Shown here in pieces: positions 25,932 through 32,901 of a stretch of 64,000 nucleotides of DNA; the first letter of the stretch is position 1; every line of letters begins with the position of its first letter. This DNA is from Terriglobia bacterium (GTDB taxonomy: Bacteria; Pseudomonadota; Alphaproteobacteria; Acetobacterales; Acetobacteraceae), in contig JAIMBF010000006.1 of assembly GCA_023511585.1 (NCBI GenBank), forward strand, positions 1-64,000. Direction: 5' to 3'. A program made the translations under genes and the position numbers. The notes beneath the pieces are model-generated. The model did no database searches. It saw only the letters and a program-made list of their open reading frames with translations, and was not told the origin of the DNA.

Positions 25932-26630
25932 ATGACCGCCCCCGTATCAGGCGAAACGATCATCCCCCTCCGCGGCGTCCGGCGGATGATTGCGGAGACC
26001 ATGCACCGCAGTCTCGCCGAAGCTGCGCAGCTTACGCATCACGCCGAGTGCGATGTGTCCAATCTCCTTGGGGTGAAGGAAACCTTGGCGAAGCGCGGGG
26101 CCGACGTCTCCGTGGAGGATTTGGTGATCTTCTGCACGATCCGAACGCTTGCTCGCCATCCTATGATGAACGGCCTCGTGGAACAGAATCAGATTCGTCT
26201 CCTGCGGTCCGTTCATCTGGGAATTGCGATCGCGTTGTCCGACGATACGCTCGTCGCCCCCGCGATTTTCGACGCCGATCGAAAAACGCTCGAGGACTTG
26301 GCGAATGCACGAAAGGCGCTGATTGCGCGGGCGCGTGCCGGCAAACTCACGGTCGCGGAAATGACCGGCGGCACCTTTACCGTCAGCAACCTTGGCTCTT
26401 CGCGCGTGCGCTTCTTCACCCCGATTCTCAATCCACCGCAGATTGCCATTCTCGGAGTGGGAGGCATCGAGCGACGCCCTTGGGTGAGCCCCGAAGGCAC
26501 CATCGAGCCGCGCCCGATCCTGGGCTTGTCTCTCACTTTTGACCACCGGGCGGTTGACGGGTTTCCGGCTGCCCGGTTCCTCACCGACCTTTGCCGGTCG
26601 ATCGATGCTTGCGACGCAGAGGTGCACTGA
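25932..26630 (+). CDS. 2-oxoacid dehydrogenase E2 catalytic core without lipoyl or binding domain
   Basis: The 232-residue protein is only the acyltransferase core. It starts directly with IIPLRGVRRMIAETMHRSLAEAAQLTHH. It has FTVSNLGSSRVRFFTPILNPPQIAILGVG and ends with the catalytic SLTFDHRAVDG (H205, D209). No lipoyl domain and no peripheral subunit-binding domain precede it; the lipoyl domain is the upstream 77-residue protein. How E1 and E3 are held to this core is therefore unclear. No E3 gene is in the operon. It would transfer the acyl group to coenzyme A. Confidence 0.9.
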   Translation: MTAPVSGETIIPLRGVRRMIAETMHRSLAEAAQLTHHAECDVSNLLGVKETLAKRGADVSVEDLVIFCTIRTLARHPMMNGLVEQNQIRLLRSVHLGIAIALSDDTLVAPAIFDADRKTLEDLANARKALIARARAGKLTVAEMTGGTFTVSNLGSSRVRFFTPILNPPQIAILGVGGIERRPWVSPEGTIEPRPILGLSLTFDHRAVDGFPAARFLTDLCRSIDACDAEVH

Positions 26631-26664
26631 GGACCGCCCTCTGCCTCAACGCAGCCGCGCGGCT

Positions 26665-27411
26665 ATGGCTCTTCGCGTCGCGGTGCCGCTCCTTTCCGCA
26701 GAGGAAGGGCTGCACCGCGAGGCGAGATTGCTGGATCGCGTCAGGACGACCGCGATCTCCGGAGGGGTTGTTTTCTGGCGCTCGCAAAAGGCGCTCAGCG
26801 TCCCGCGAGTCGTAGAGAGCCGCCAGCACTTCGGCGCGATCCGTGCGGCTATGGCGAAGGCCGGATGGCCGGTGGTGGTTCGCGCAACCGGAGGGGACGT
26901 GTTGCCCCTCACCCCGGGGCTTTTGAACATTGGCCTCTGCTTTGCCCATCCGGGCTCTTCGGCCTTTGGCATCGCCGAGGCCTATAAGCTGCTGTGCGAA
27001 CCCTTGATCGAAGTGCTTGGCGCATGGGGCATCGCGGCCGTTTGCGGCCGAACACCGGGCGCGCTCTGCGATGGGGAGTATAACCTCGTGGTGGAAGGCC
27101 GTAAGCTCGCCGGCACCGCGCAGCGCTGGCGCCACGCGGCAGACGGCAGCGGGCGAATGGCGATTCTTGCCGAAGCCACCATCTTTGGCGATGACGATCT
27201 CAGGGTGCAGGTCGCCGCGGCCGAAAAGTTCTATCGGCTGAGCGGCATGGTCGCCGGTCTCAAGGTCGATCGCCATGTCACGCTTGCCGAGCTGCTGCCT
27301 GGGCCCTATGCCGAACTGGGAGGCTCGGGGCTTTTGGAAGCCATGGCTGCGGAGATCGCGCAAGCATTCCGGCGCCGCTTCGGCTGGCCGGCGTGCGTGC
27401 CCTCAGACTAA
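26665..27411 (+). CDS. Lipoate-protein ligase A-like protein
   Basis: The protein of about 248 residues has the biotin/lipoate ligase fold markers VVRATGGDVLPLTPGLLN (substrate pocket), CDGEYNLVVEGRKLAGTAQRWR with K147 in the catalytic-lysine position, and a GMVAGLKVDR accessory stretch. It probably attaches lipoate to the separate lipoyl protein in this operon. Specificity for octanoate or another acid is possible. The start is uncertain: ATG at 26665 begins at the homology, while ATG at 26605 would overlap the E2 gene. No clear ribosome site is seen at either. Confidence 0.8.
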   Translation: MALRVAVPLLSAEEGLHREARLLDRVRTTAISGGVVFWRSQKALSVPRVVESRQHFGAIRAAMAKAGWPVVVRATGGDVLPLTPGLLNIGLCFAHPGSSAFGIAEAYKLLCEPLIEVLGAWGIAAVCGRTPGALCDGEYNLVVEGRKLAGTAQRWRHAADGSGRMAILAEATIFGDDDLRVQVAAAEKFYRLSGMVAGLKVDRHVTLAELLPGPYAELGGSGLLEAMAAEIAQAFRRRFGWPACVPSD

Positions 27412-27461
27412 CGCCCTCTTTTTTCTCTCTTCCCGTGCTACCGCGTGGCCGCTGGAGAGAT

Positions 27462-27662
27462 TCACGAAGGCGGTTTGCGGAAGAGGGCATCGGCAGCCGA
27501 AAGATGGCTTTGTTTGCGCTTGAGTTCGGCCTCAACCCGCGCAATCTCGGCCTTAAGCTCGGCAATGTATTGATGAAGCTCATTCACCCCCAGTGTTCCC
27601 AAAGGCAGAGGGGTAAATTTGGGGGCACGGGCGATCGGGCTTTCTTCTTCATCTTCACGCAT
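27462..27662 (-). CDS. DUF1192 family small protein
   Basis: The 66-residue protein matches DUF1192: an acidic start (MREDEEES), a PLPLGTLGVNELHQYIAELKAEIARVEAELKRKQSHLSAADALF core with a heptad-like helix, and a short tail. Function is unknown; it is probably a small coiled-coil protein. ATGs at 27704 and 27719 would add up to 19 residues. It is convergent with the lipoate ligase gene and divergent from trcR. Confidence 0.78.
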   Translation of the reverse strand: MREDEEESPIARAPKFTPLPLGTLGVNELHQYIAELKAEIARVEAELKRKQSHLSAADALFRKPPS

Positions 27663-27770
27663 ATCTGATGTGTCCCGCAATGGTAATCGGCCTTGACCGG
27701 CCATGGAACCAAAGCCCATATCCTAACTTGGTCTCAAGATGAACCGGCAGCCGTTGGAAGGCCGCCGGAA

Positions 27771-27789
27771 CGGACGGCGCAACCGTCCG
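27771..27789 (+). promoter_or_regulatory. Perfect 7-bp hairpin in the trcR leader
   Basis: CGGACGG and CCGTCCG pair perfectly across a 5-base CGCAA loop, ending 21 bases before the trcR ATG. The leader has only a weak ribosome site, so this stem could influence translation. No known regulatory family is recognised. Confidence 0.4.
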
Positions 27790-27810
27790 AAACCTGAAAG
27801 CGAAACACCC

Positions 27811-28395
27811 ATGCCTTTGCCTTTAATGCCGAAAGCCACCGCGGTGTGGCTGATTGAGAAGACTTCCTTGACCTTCGAGCAAATCGCTGAATTCTGCGGC
27901 ATGCATCCGCTGGAAGTGCAGGCCATTGCCGATGGCGAGGTCGCGCAGGGAATCGTCGGCTATGATCCGATTGCGAACGGCCAGCTTACGGCTGAGGAGA
28001 TCCGGCGTTGCGAAGCCGACCCGAGCCAGCGATTGCAGCTTGCCCCAAGCGCGCTGCCGCCGGTGAAACGCGCCAAAGGCACGCGCTACACGCCGGTTTC
28101 CAAACGGAGCGAGCGGCCGGATGCCATCGCTTTTCTGCTGCGTAACTATCCGCAGCTCTCGGATACGCAGATCAGCAAGCTGCTCGGCACGACGAAAGAA
28201 ACCATTCAAAAGGTGCGAGACCGTACGCATTGGAACTCCGCGAATATCCGGCCTCGAGACCCGGTTATTTTGGGGCTTTGCACGCAGACCGATCTGAACG
28301 CGGCGGTGAGCCAAGCCAATGAGCGTCTCGCGCGAGAGGGACACGCCGCACCGCCCCCTCCTTCCTCGGCCGAGGAAGCGAACGAAGCCATCTAA
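27811..28395 (+). CDS. trcR: Cell-cycle transcriptional regulator TrcR (DUF1013)
   Basis: The 194-residue protein matches DUF1013/TrcR, which is restricted to alphaproteobacteria. It has an N-terminal helix-turn-helix-like stretch (TAVWLIEKTSLTFEQIAEFCGMHPLEVQAIADGE), the conserved GYDPIANGQLTAEEI, a second DNA-binding-like stretch (LSDTQISKLLGTTKETIQKVRDRTHWNSANIRPRDPV) and a Pro/Glu-rich tail. It is thought to work with RNA polymerase on cell-cycle promoters. The ATG at 27811 fits the family start; an upstream extension is basic low-complexity sequence. Confidence 0.92.
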   Translation: MPLPLMPKATAVWLIEKTSLTFEQIAEFCGMHPLEVQAIADGEVAQGIVGYDPIANGQLTAEEIRRCEADPSQRLQLAPSALPPVKRAKGTRYTPVSKRSERPDAIAFLLRNYPQLSDTQISKLLGTTKETIQKVRDRTHWNSANIRPRDPVILGLCTQTDLNAAVSQANERLAREGHAAPPPPSSAEEANEAI

Positions 28396-28397
28396 AG

Positions 28398-28506
28398 GGC
28401 ATCCGCGGGCTGCGTTTATGAAAAACATGAGCATACCAAGCGATCGGCATCCGCCGAAACGCTTGCGAAAGCTTCGGGGCGCAGCCGAATGCGGGCCCGC
28501 GATGCC
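28398..28506. repeat. Inverted repeat bounding the trcR/DUF465 intergenic gap
   Basis: GGCATCCGCGGGC (28398-28410) pairs with GCCCGCGATGCC (28495-28506) with one bulged base. GGCTGCG/CGCAGCC (28408-28414 with 28480-28486) is an overlapping alternative. Inside are CGGC/GCCG (28445-28456) and GCTT/AAGC (28461-28472) stems. The arms sit two bases after the trcR stop and directly after the convergent DUF465 stop, so a shared two-way terminator or a structured RNA is likely. No T run follows. Confidence 0.5.
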
Positions 28507-28680
28507 TTACTGGCTACTCAGAAGTCGTTCCAACTCCTCTTTTATGCGCAGTTTCTCGAGCTTAAGGCGGAAGAGCGTATCGGCGTCCGGGCGCGGCCTG
28601 CTGTCTTCTTCAGCAATCTGCATCTCCAGAGCAGCGTGCCGTTCCTTTAAGCTCTCGATTCTGCCATCCATGGTCATCAT
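28507..28680 (-). CDS. YdcH/DUF465 family small protein
   Basis: The 57-residue protein is a typical DUF465 member: DGRIESLKERHAALEMQIAEEDSRPRPDADTLFRLKLEKLRIKEELERLL, a helical hairpin with charged heptads. Function is unknown in this family. AAAGGAAAAGC lies before the first of several closely spaced ATGs (28680, 28677, 28671), so the first is used. A second DUF465 gene lies divergently 243 bp away. Confidence 0.85.
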   Translation of the reverse strand: MMTMDGRIESLKERHAALEMQIAEEDSRPRPDADTLFRLKLEKLRIKEELERLLSSQ

Positions 28681-28701
28681 GCTTTTCCTTTCCCAATAGA
28701 G

Positions 28702-28758
28702 GCCGACTGGCGGTCGGCTCACGAGAAGGCCGAGACCGGGACCGCGATCAGCGGTCCC
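28702..28758. repeat. Two perfect hairpins in the DUF465 intergenic region
   Basis: GCCGAC-TGGCG-GTCGGC (28702-28718) is a 6-bp stem and GGGACCGC-GATCA-GCGGTCCC (28738-28758) is an 8-bp stem with a 5-base loop. On the minus strand both lie in the leader of the 28507-28680 gene. On the plus strand they would form the 5' part of a structured RNA that ends at the terminator near 28875. Confidence 0.6.
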
Positions 28759-28854
28759 ACAATATTGAGAGTAGTATGCCTTGCCGGATGTTTCCATGCC
28801 GTTTCCGCTTTTCGCTCGCATTCAATTGGGCTATAGGGGCCATCCGGTCTCGGC
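28729..28854. repeat. Perfect 11-bp inverted repeat spanning the element
   Basis: GCCGAGACCGG at 28729-28739 is the exact reverse complement of CCGGTCTCGGC at 28844-28854. G-T wobble pairs could extend each end. The right arm lies inside the terminator-like hairpin at 28839-28875, so pairing with the left arm would compete with that hairpin, as in a terminator/antiterminator switch. Confidence 0.55.
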
Positions 28855-28875
28855 TTACCGTGATGATGGCTTTTT
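28839..28875 (+). terminator. Intrinsic terminator-like hairpin with T5 tail
   Basis: On the plus strand GCCATC pairs with GATGGC, and inside it CGGT pairs with ACCG around a CTCGGCTT loop. TTTTT follows at once (28871-28875). It stands 48 bases before a DUF465 start codon and follows no plus-strand gene, so it would end an upstream small RNA or a leader transcript. Confidence 0.55.
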
Positions 28876-28923
28876 ACGAGACGAGCAGATAAGCAAGCCT
28901 GCCAATCAGGCAACGAGGCTCCA

Positions 28924-29127
28924 ATGCTGAATGACCGGGATTCGCTTCTTCGGAGGCTACACGATTTGCGCAGTGAGCATCGGGATTTGGACACGGTCAT
29001 CGCGCGTCTTTCTGCCCATGGGCCGTCCGATCAACTGCACCTGCAGCGTCTCAAAAAGCGGAAATTGTGGCTGAGAGACGAGATCGCCCGGTTGGAAAGC
29101 CGGCTCATACCGGACGATATTGCCTAA
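28924..29127 (+). CDS. YdcH/DUF465 family small protein (second copy)
   Basis: The 67-residue protein has the DUF465 pattern [53 protein letters not shown]. It is a charged helical hairpin of unknown function and a distant paralogue of the gene at 28507-28680. GAGG precedes the ATG. purE starts five bases after its stop, so it is probably the first gene of the purE-purK operon. Confidence 0.85.
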   Translation: MLNDRDSLLRRLHDLRSEHRDLDTVIARLSAHGPSDQLHLQRLKKRKLWLRDEIARLESRLIPDDIA

Positions 29128-29131
29128 GCCC

Positions 29132-29629
29132 ATGCCGGCGCCGTTGGTTGGAATCATTATGGGCAGCCGCTCGGATTGGGCAACGCTGCGCCATGCTGCC
29201 GAGGTCTTGGGCCAGCTCAACGTGAGCTTCGAGGCGCGCGTCGTCTCGGCGCATCGTACACCGGATCGTCTGGCCGAATATGCAAAAACCGCCCGGGAGC
29301 GCGGGCTTCGGGTCATCATTGCGGGTGCCGGCGGTGCGGCGCATCTGCCGGGGATGTGCGCGGCCTGGACATCTTTGCCTGTTCTGGGCGTGCCGGTAGA
29401 AAGCCAAAGTCTGAAGGGGATGGATAGCTTGCTTTCAATTGTGCAAATGCCCGCGGGCGTCCCGGTCGGCACTCTTGCCATAGGGCGGGCGGGGGCGGTC
29501 AACGCCGCGCTCTTTGCCGCATCCATTCTTGCGTTGCAGGATTCGGCTCTTGCCGCCCGCCTAGACGCCTATCGCACCGCGCAAACCGAGGCGGTTCCGC
29601 ACACGCCGGACGATTCTATCCCCGCATGA
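29132..29629 (+). CDS. purE: N5-carboxyaminoimidazole ribonucleotide mutase PurE
   Basis: The 165-residue class I PurE has the active-site motifs [26 protein letters not shown] and [14 protein letters not shown]. It moves the carboxyl group from N5-CAIR to give CAIR in purine synthesis, using the PurK product. The ATG at 29132 was chosen over a TTG 12 bases upstream. Its last codons and stop lie in the first copy of a 17-bp tandem duplication. Confidence 0.96.
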   Translation: MPAPLVGIIMGSRSDWATLRHAAEVLGQLNVSFEARVVSAHRTPDRLAEYAKTARERGLRVIIAGAGGAAHLPGMCAAWTSLPVLGVPVESQSLKGMDSLLSIVQMPAGVPVGTLAIGRAGAVNAALFAASILALQDSALAARLDAYRTAQTEAVPHTPDDSIPA

Positions 29630-29648
29630 TATCTATCCCCACATGATA
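29615..29648. repeat. 17-bp tandem duplication at the purE/purK junction
   Basis: TCTATCCCCGCATGATA (29615-29631) is followed directly by TCTATCCCCACATGATA (29632-29648), 16 of 17 bases identical. Copy 1 holds the purE stop inside ATGA. The matching ATG of copy 2 is the purK start. Confidence 0.9.
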
Positions 29649-30788
29649 CGCCCGCTTCCGCCCAATAGCACGATCGGGATCATCGGCGGCGGCCAGCTCG
29701 GCCGCATGATGGCCATGGCGGCAGCAAGGCTTGGCTATCGCTGCCACATCTTCACACCCGAGGAAGACAGCCCCGCCGCCCAGGTTGCCGCTCTCACAAC
29801 CCGTGCCGATTACGAAGACTATCGCGCGTTGCGCAATTTTGCCGCTTCGGTGGATGTCGTTACCTTCGAATTTGAGAATGTGAGCGCCGAAGGCCTTGAG
29901 TTGCTGGCCGCCCACTCTCCGGTGCGGCCATCACCTGCGGTCTTGCGCATCAGCCAGGATCGCGTGGCGGAAAAAAGTTTTATAAACGGCGCCGGGATTG
30001 CCACCGCGCCCTGGCAGGCGGTGGGCAGCCCTTCCGATCTCGCCAAGGCGATGCAGGCCGTCGGCCTGCCGGGCGTACTCAAAACCACGCGCATGGGTTA
30101 TGACGGCAAAGGCCAAGCTCTTCTGCGCGGGCCCGAGGATGCCGCAGACGCATATGCAAGGCTCGAGCCAAAGCCGCTGATTTACGAACGCCTAATCGAC
30201 TTTGCCTGTGAGATCAGCGTCATTGTTGCCCGCACGGCCGACGGAGCGCTTTCCGCATTTGATCCTGTGGAAAACCGCCACCGCGAGCACATTCTCGATT
30301 TAACCCTTGCCCCCGCGCCCATTGCGCCCGAAATCGCGGCCGAGGCAAAGAAGATCGCAAGCAAGCTTGCCGAGGCGTTAGATCTGGTGGGTTTGGTTGC
30401 GGTTGAAATGTTTCTCGATCGCAGCGGCGGCTTGCGTGTGAACGAAATTGCGCCAAGGCCGCACAATTCCGGGCATTGGACCATCGATGCCTGCCCGGCG
30501 AGCCAATTTGAACTCCATGTTCGGGCGATTGCCGGACTGCCCATTTTGCCCGCCGTGCGCCATTCGGATGCGGTAATGAAAAACCTCGTCGGCCCCGAAG
30601 AGGTGGCTCTTTGGCCGGAAATCCTGGCCACGCCGGGACTTATTCCGCATCTCTACGGCAAAGCCGAAGCGCGGCCGGGACGCAAAATGGGGCATGTGAC
30701 CCGGCTATTTCCCAAAGGCGGCTTGCCCGGCCCGTTCGGTATCGCGGCAGCCTTGGGGCCGCTCGCTCACCGGCTGGAGGAGCCGTGA
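29643..30788 (+). CDS. purK: N5-carboxyaminoimidazole ribonucleotide synthase PurK
   Basis: The 381-residue ATP-grasp enzyme opens with IGIIGGGQLGRMMAMAAARLGY and has the RISQDRVAEKSFINGAGI hinge, the KTTRMGYDGKGQ loop and the NEIAPRPHNSGHWTIDAC metal/phosphate site. It makes N5-CAIR from AIR, bicarbonate and ATP for PurE. The ATG lies in the second copy of the purE/purK duplication. An exported hydrolase gene shares its stop (TGATG). Confidence 0.96.
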   Translation: MIRPLPPNSTIGIIGGGQLGRMMAMAAARLGYRCHIFTPEEDSPAAQVAALTTRADYEDYRALRNFAASVDVVTFEFENVSAEGLELLAAHSPVRPSPAVLRISQDRVAEKSFINGAGIATAPWQAVGSPSDLAKAMQAVGLPGVLKTTRMGYDGKGQALLRGPEDAADAYARLEPKPLIYERLIDFACEISVIVARTADGALSAFDPVENRHREHILDLTLAPAPIAPEIAAEAKKIASKLAEALDLVGLVAVEMFLDRSGGLRVNEIAPRPHNSGHWTIDACPASQFELHVRAIAGLPILPAVRHSDAVMKNLVGPEEVALWPEILATPGLIPHLYGKAEARPGRKMGHVTRLFPKGGLPGPFGIAAALGPLAHRLEEP

Positions 30789-31792
30789 TGCCCAGGGCCG
30801 GGCTGCTGCTGTTTTTTCTCTTCTTTCCGCTTGCTGCCTTTGCCGCCGGGGCAAGCGGCCCGACCGAGCCTCTGGGGATCGACCTCGAGGGCTTCCCTTA
30901 CCCTTATCCCGTTTCTTTTTTCCCGCTTGAGGTCAATCATCACCCGGTGCGCATGGCCTTTATGGACGTGGCGCCCAAAAGCACGCCGAATTCTCGCGCG
31001 GTTCTGCTGCTCCATGGCCGCAATTTCCCGGCAAGTTACTGGCAACCCGTGATCGATGCCTTAATCGGGGCCGGTTATCGGGTTATCGCCCCCGATCAGA
31101 TCGGCTTTGGCAAATCCTCAAAACCCGAAGGCGACTGGTCTTTTGATCGCGCTGCCGCGGAAACTGCCGAACTTTTGGATTTCCTGCATATTGGGAAAGT
31201 GGATGTGGTCGGCCATTCCATGGGGGGAATGCTCGCGGTGCGCTTTACCCGCACCTTTCCCGAGCGCGTGCAGCATCTGGTGTTGGAAGCACCCCTCGGG
31301 CTGGAAGATTACCGTTTCTATGTTCCGCCGGTGCCCGAATCGAAGCTGATCGCAGAGGAAATGGCCCGCACGGAAGAGAATTACCGACACTATTTGCGTA
31401 CCGCCTACGGCACGACGCTTTCCGATGCCGCGCTGCGTCCGTTTATAGAGATTCGGGAGCGGATTAAGAGAAGCGGTGATTATCCCCGTTGGGTGGAGGC
31501 ATTTGTGGCCAGCTATTATGCCATCTGGGGGCAGCCCACCGTGCACGAGCTCCCGCTCGTCTCCACGCCTACGCTGTTTTTGGTGGGCACGCGCGATCAC
31601 ACGGCTCCGGGGCGAGCCTATGCCAAACCCGAGGATCAGCCCCGCATGGGCCATATCGTGGAGCTTGCTCACGCCGCCTCCGCGCGGATGGCGCATGCGC
31701 AAGTGATGGAATTCGACACCGGCCATCTCGTGCACCTCGAGGCGCCGGAAGCCTTCAACCGGGCACTGCTCCGTTTCCTGGAAACGCCGTAG
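30788..31792 (+). CDS. Exported alpha/beta hydrolase
   Basis: The 334-residue protein has a signal peptide (LLLFFLFFPLAAFAAG) and an alpha/beta-hydrolase core. The HGRNFPASYW oxyanion region is followed by the nucleophile in VVGHSMGGMLAVRF, the acid in VGTRDHTAPG and the histidine in FDTGHLVHLEAP. The catalytic triad looks complete. Substrate is unknown; esters or haloalkane-type substrates are possible. It overlaps the purK stop by one base, so it is transcribed with purine genes although no link is evident. Confidence 0.9.
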   Translation: MPRAGLLLFFLFFPLAAFAAGASGPTEPLGIDLEGFPYPYPVSFFPLEVNHHPVRMAFMDVAPKSTPNSRAVLLLHGRNFPASYWQPVIDALIGAGYRVIAPDQIGFGKSSKPEGDWSFDRAAAETAELLDFLHIGKVDVVGHSMGGMLAVRFTRTFPERVQHLVLEAPLGLEDYRFYVPPVPESKLIAEEMARTEENYRHYLRTAYGTTLSDAALRPFIEIRERIKRSGDYPRWVEAFVASYYAIWGQPTVHELPLVSTPTLFLVGTRDHTAPGRAYAKPEDQPRMGHIVELAHAASARMAHAQVMEFDTGHLVHLEAPEAFNRALLRFLETP

Positions 31793-31859
31793 CGCAGCAG
31801 GCATTCGCGCCGGCAAGGACGCATGCTAAGAGGCCATTTCCTGCCGAGGAGTGTGCCCG

Positions 31860-32768
31860 ATGGCTGAATATGAATTCATGACTGTCGATGTCTTCACCGC
31901 GCGCCGCTTCGGCGGCAATCCGCTTGCGGTGATCCTGGATGCGCGGGGGCTTGATGATGCTGCGATGCAATCCATCGCGGCCGAGTTTGGCTACCCGGAA
32001 ACCACTTTCGTTCTGCCCCCTGATAACCCGCAGCATCACGCGAAGGTGCGGATTTTTACGCCGCGGGCGGAGCTCGGATTCGCCGGTCATCCGAATATCG
32101 GCACGGGCTTTATTTTGGCGCAACGGAGCGAGGCCGTGCCCGAGCACTTTACATTCGAGGAAAAGAGCGGGCTCGTCCGCGTGCATCTGGAGCGCGGACT
32201 TCACGGCAAGGTGACCGGTGCGCGCGTGGCAGCGCCGCATTCGCTGGAACTCGGCATCCACGTGCCGAAAGAGGTTTTGGCAGCCTGCGTGGGGCTTCGC
32301 CCCGAGGACCTTCTGCTGGTGGCGCATCCGCCGATTGTCGCTTCCGTGGGGTTGAAATTCGTAATCGCTGAGGTCTCGGGCTTGGAGACGTTGCGCCGCG
32401 CAAGCCCCGACCTTGCCGCCATCCGCGCGGCTGCGAAGCGTTTTCCCGAGGCGGGCGAGGGGTTTCCGGTGCTTCTTTATACCAAGCTCGACGACGATGC
32501 GACGCGGCTTTCCGTGCGCGCGTTCGCGCCGCTGCTCGGGGTTTGGGAAGATGCGGCAACAGGTTCGGCGAACGCGGCCCTCGCTGCCTTGCTCACGTCG
32601 CTGGCGCCCGGCGATGAATTGGCGCTAACGTACGAGATCAGCCAAGGAAGCGAAATAGGCCGCCCGAGCCGGATTGTGGCACGCGCGCACAAGAGCGCAG
32701 ACGGGCCTGTGTTAGCCTCGGTCAGCGGAGATTGTACGCCGGTCATGCAAGGCCGGCTGGAGGTTTAG
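31860..32768 (+). CDS. PhzF family isomerase/epimerase-like protein
   Basis: The 302-residue protein has the PhzF pattern: MTVDVFTARRFGGNPLAVILDA, catalytic Glu in FGYPETTFVLPP, IFTPRAELGFAGHPNIGTGF, and in the second half DAATGSANAALAALL with SQGSEIGRPSRI. PhzF-like enzymes isomerise small acids by proton transfer. The phenazine genes are absent, so this is one of the many family members of unknown substrate. An ATG at 31851 is an alternative start. Confidence 0.92.
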   Translation: MAEYEFMTVDVFTARRFGGNPLAVILDARGLDDAAMQSIAAEFGYPETTFVLPPDNPQHHAKVRIFTPRAELGFAGHPNIGTGFILAQRSEAVPEHFTFEEKSGLVRVHLERGLHGKVTGARVAAPHSLELGIHVPKEVLAACVGLRPEDLLLVAHPPIVASVGLKFVIAEVSGLETLRRASPDLAAIRAAAKRFPEAGEGFPVLLYTKLDDDATRLSVRAFAPLLGVWEDAATGSANAALAALLTSLAPGDELALTYEISQGSEIGRPSRIVARAHKSADGPVLASVSGDCTPVMQGRLEV

Positions 32769-32901
32769 GCCCGATGCATTGCCTGAAAGATGGCAGAACC
32801 GCGCAGGCTCGGCTTGCCGCGCCGAATTCCCGGTGTAAGTCTTCGCGCGCAAAACCGATTAGCATTTCCTGTCTATTGTTTGCATCGCACAAGAGGGCGC
32901 T

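Noticed and set aside
28702-28875. 6S RNA (ssrS)
   Set aside because: Position in a gap near purE and a closing stem are suggestive, but I could not see the open-promoter-like central bubble, so it is not called.
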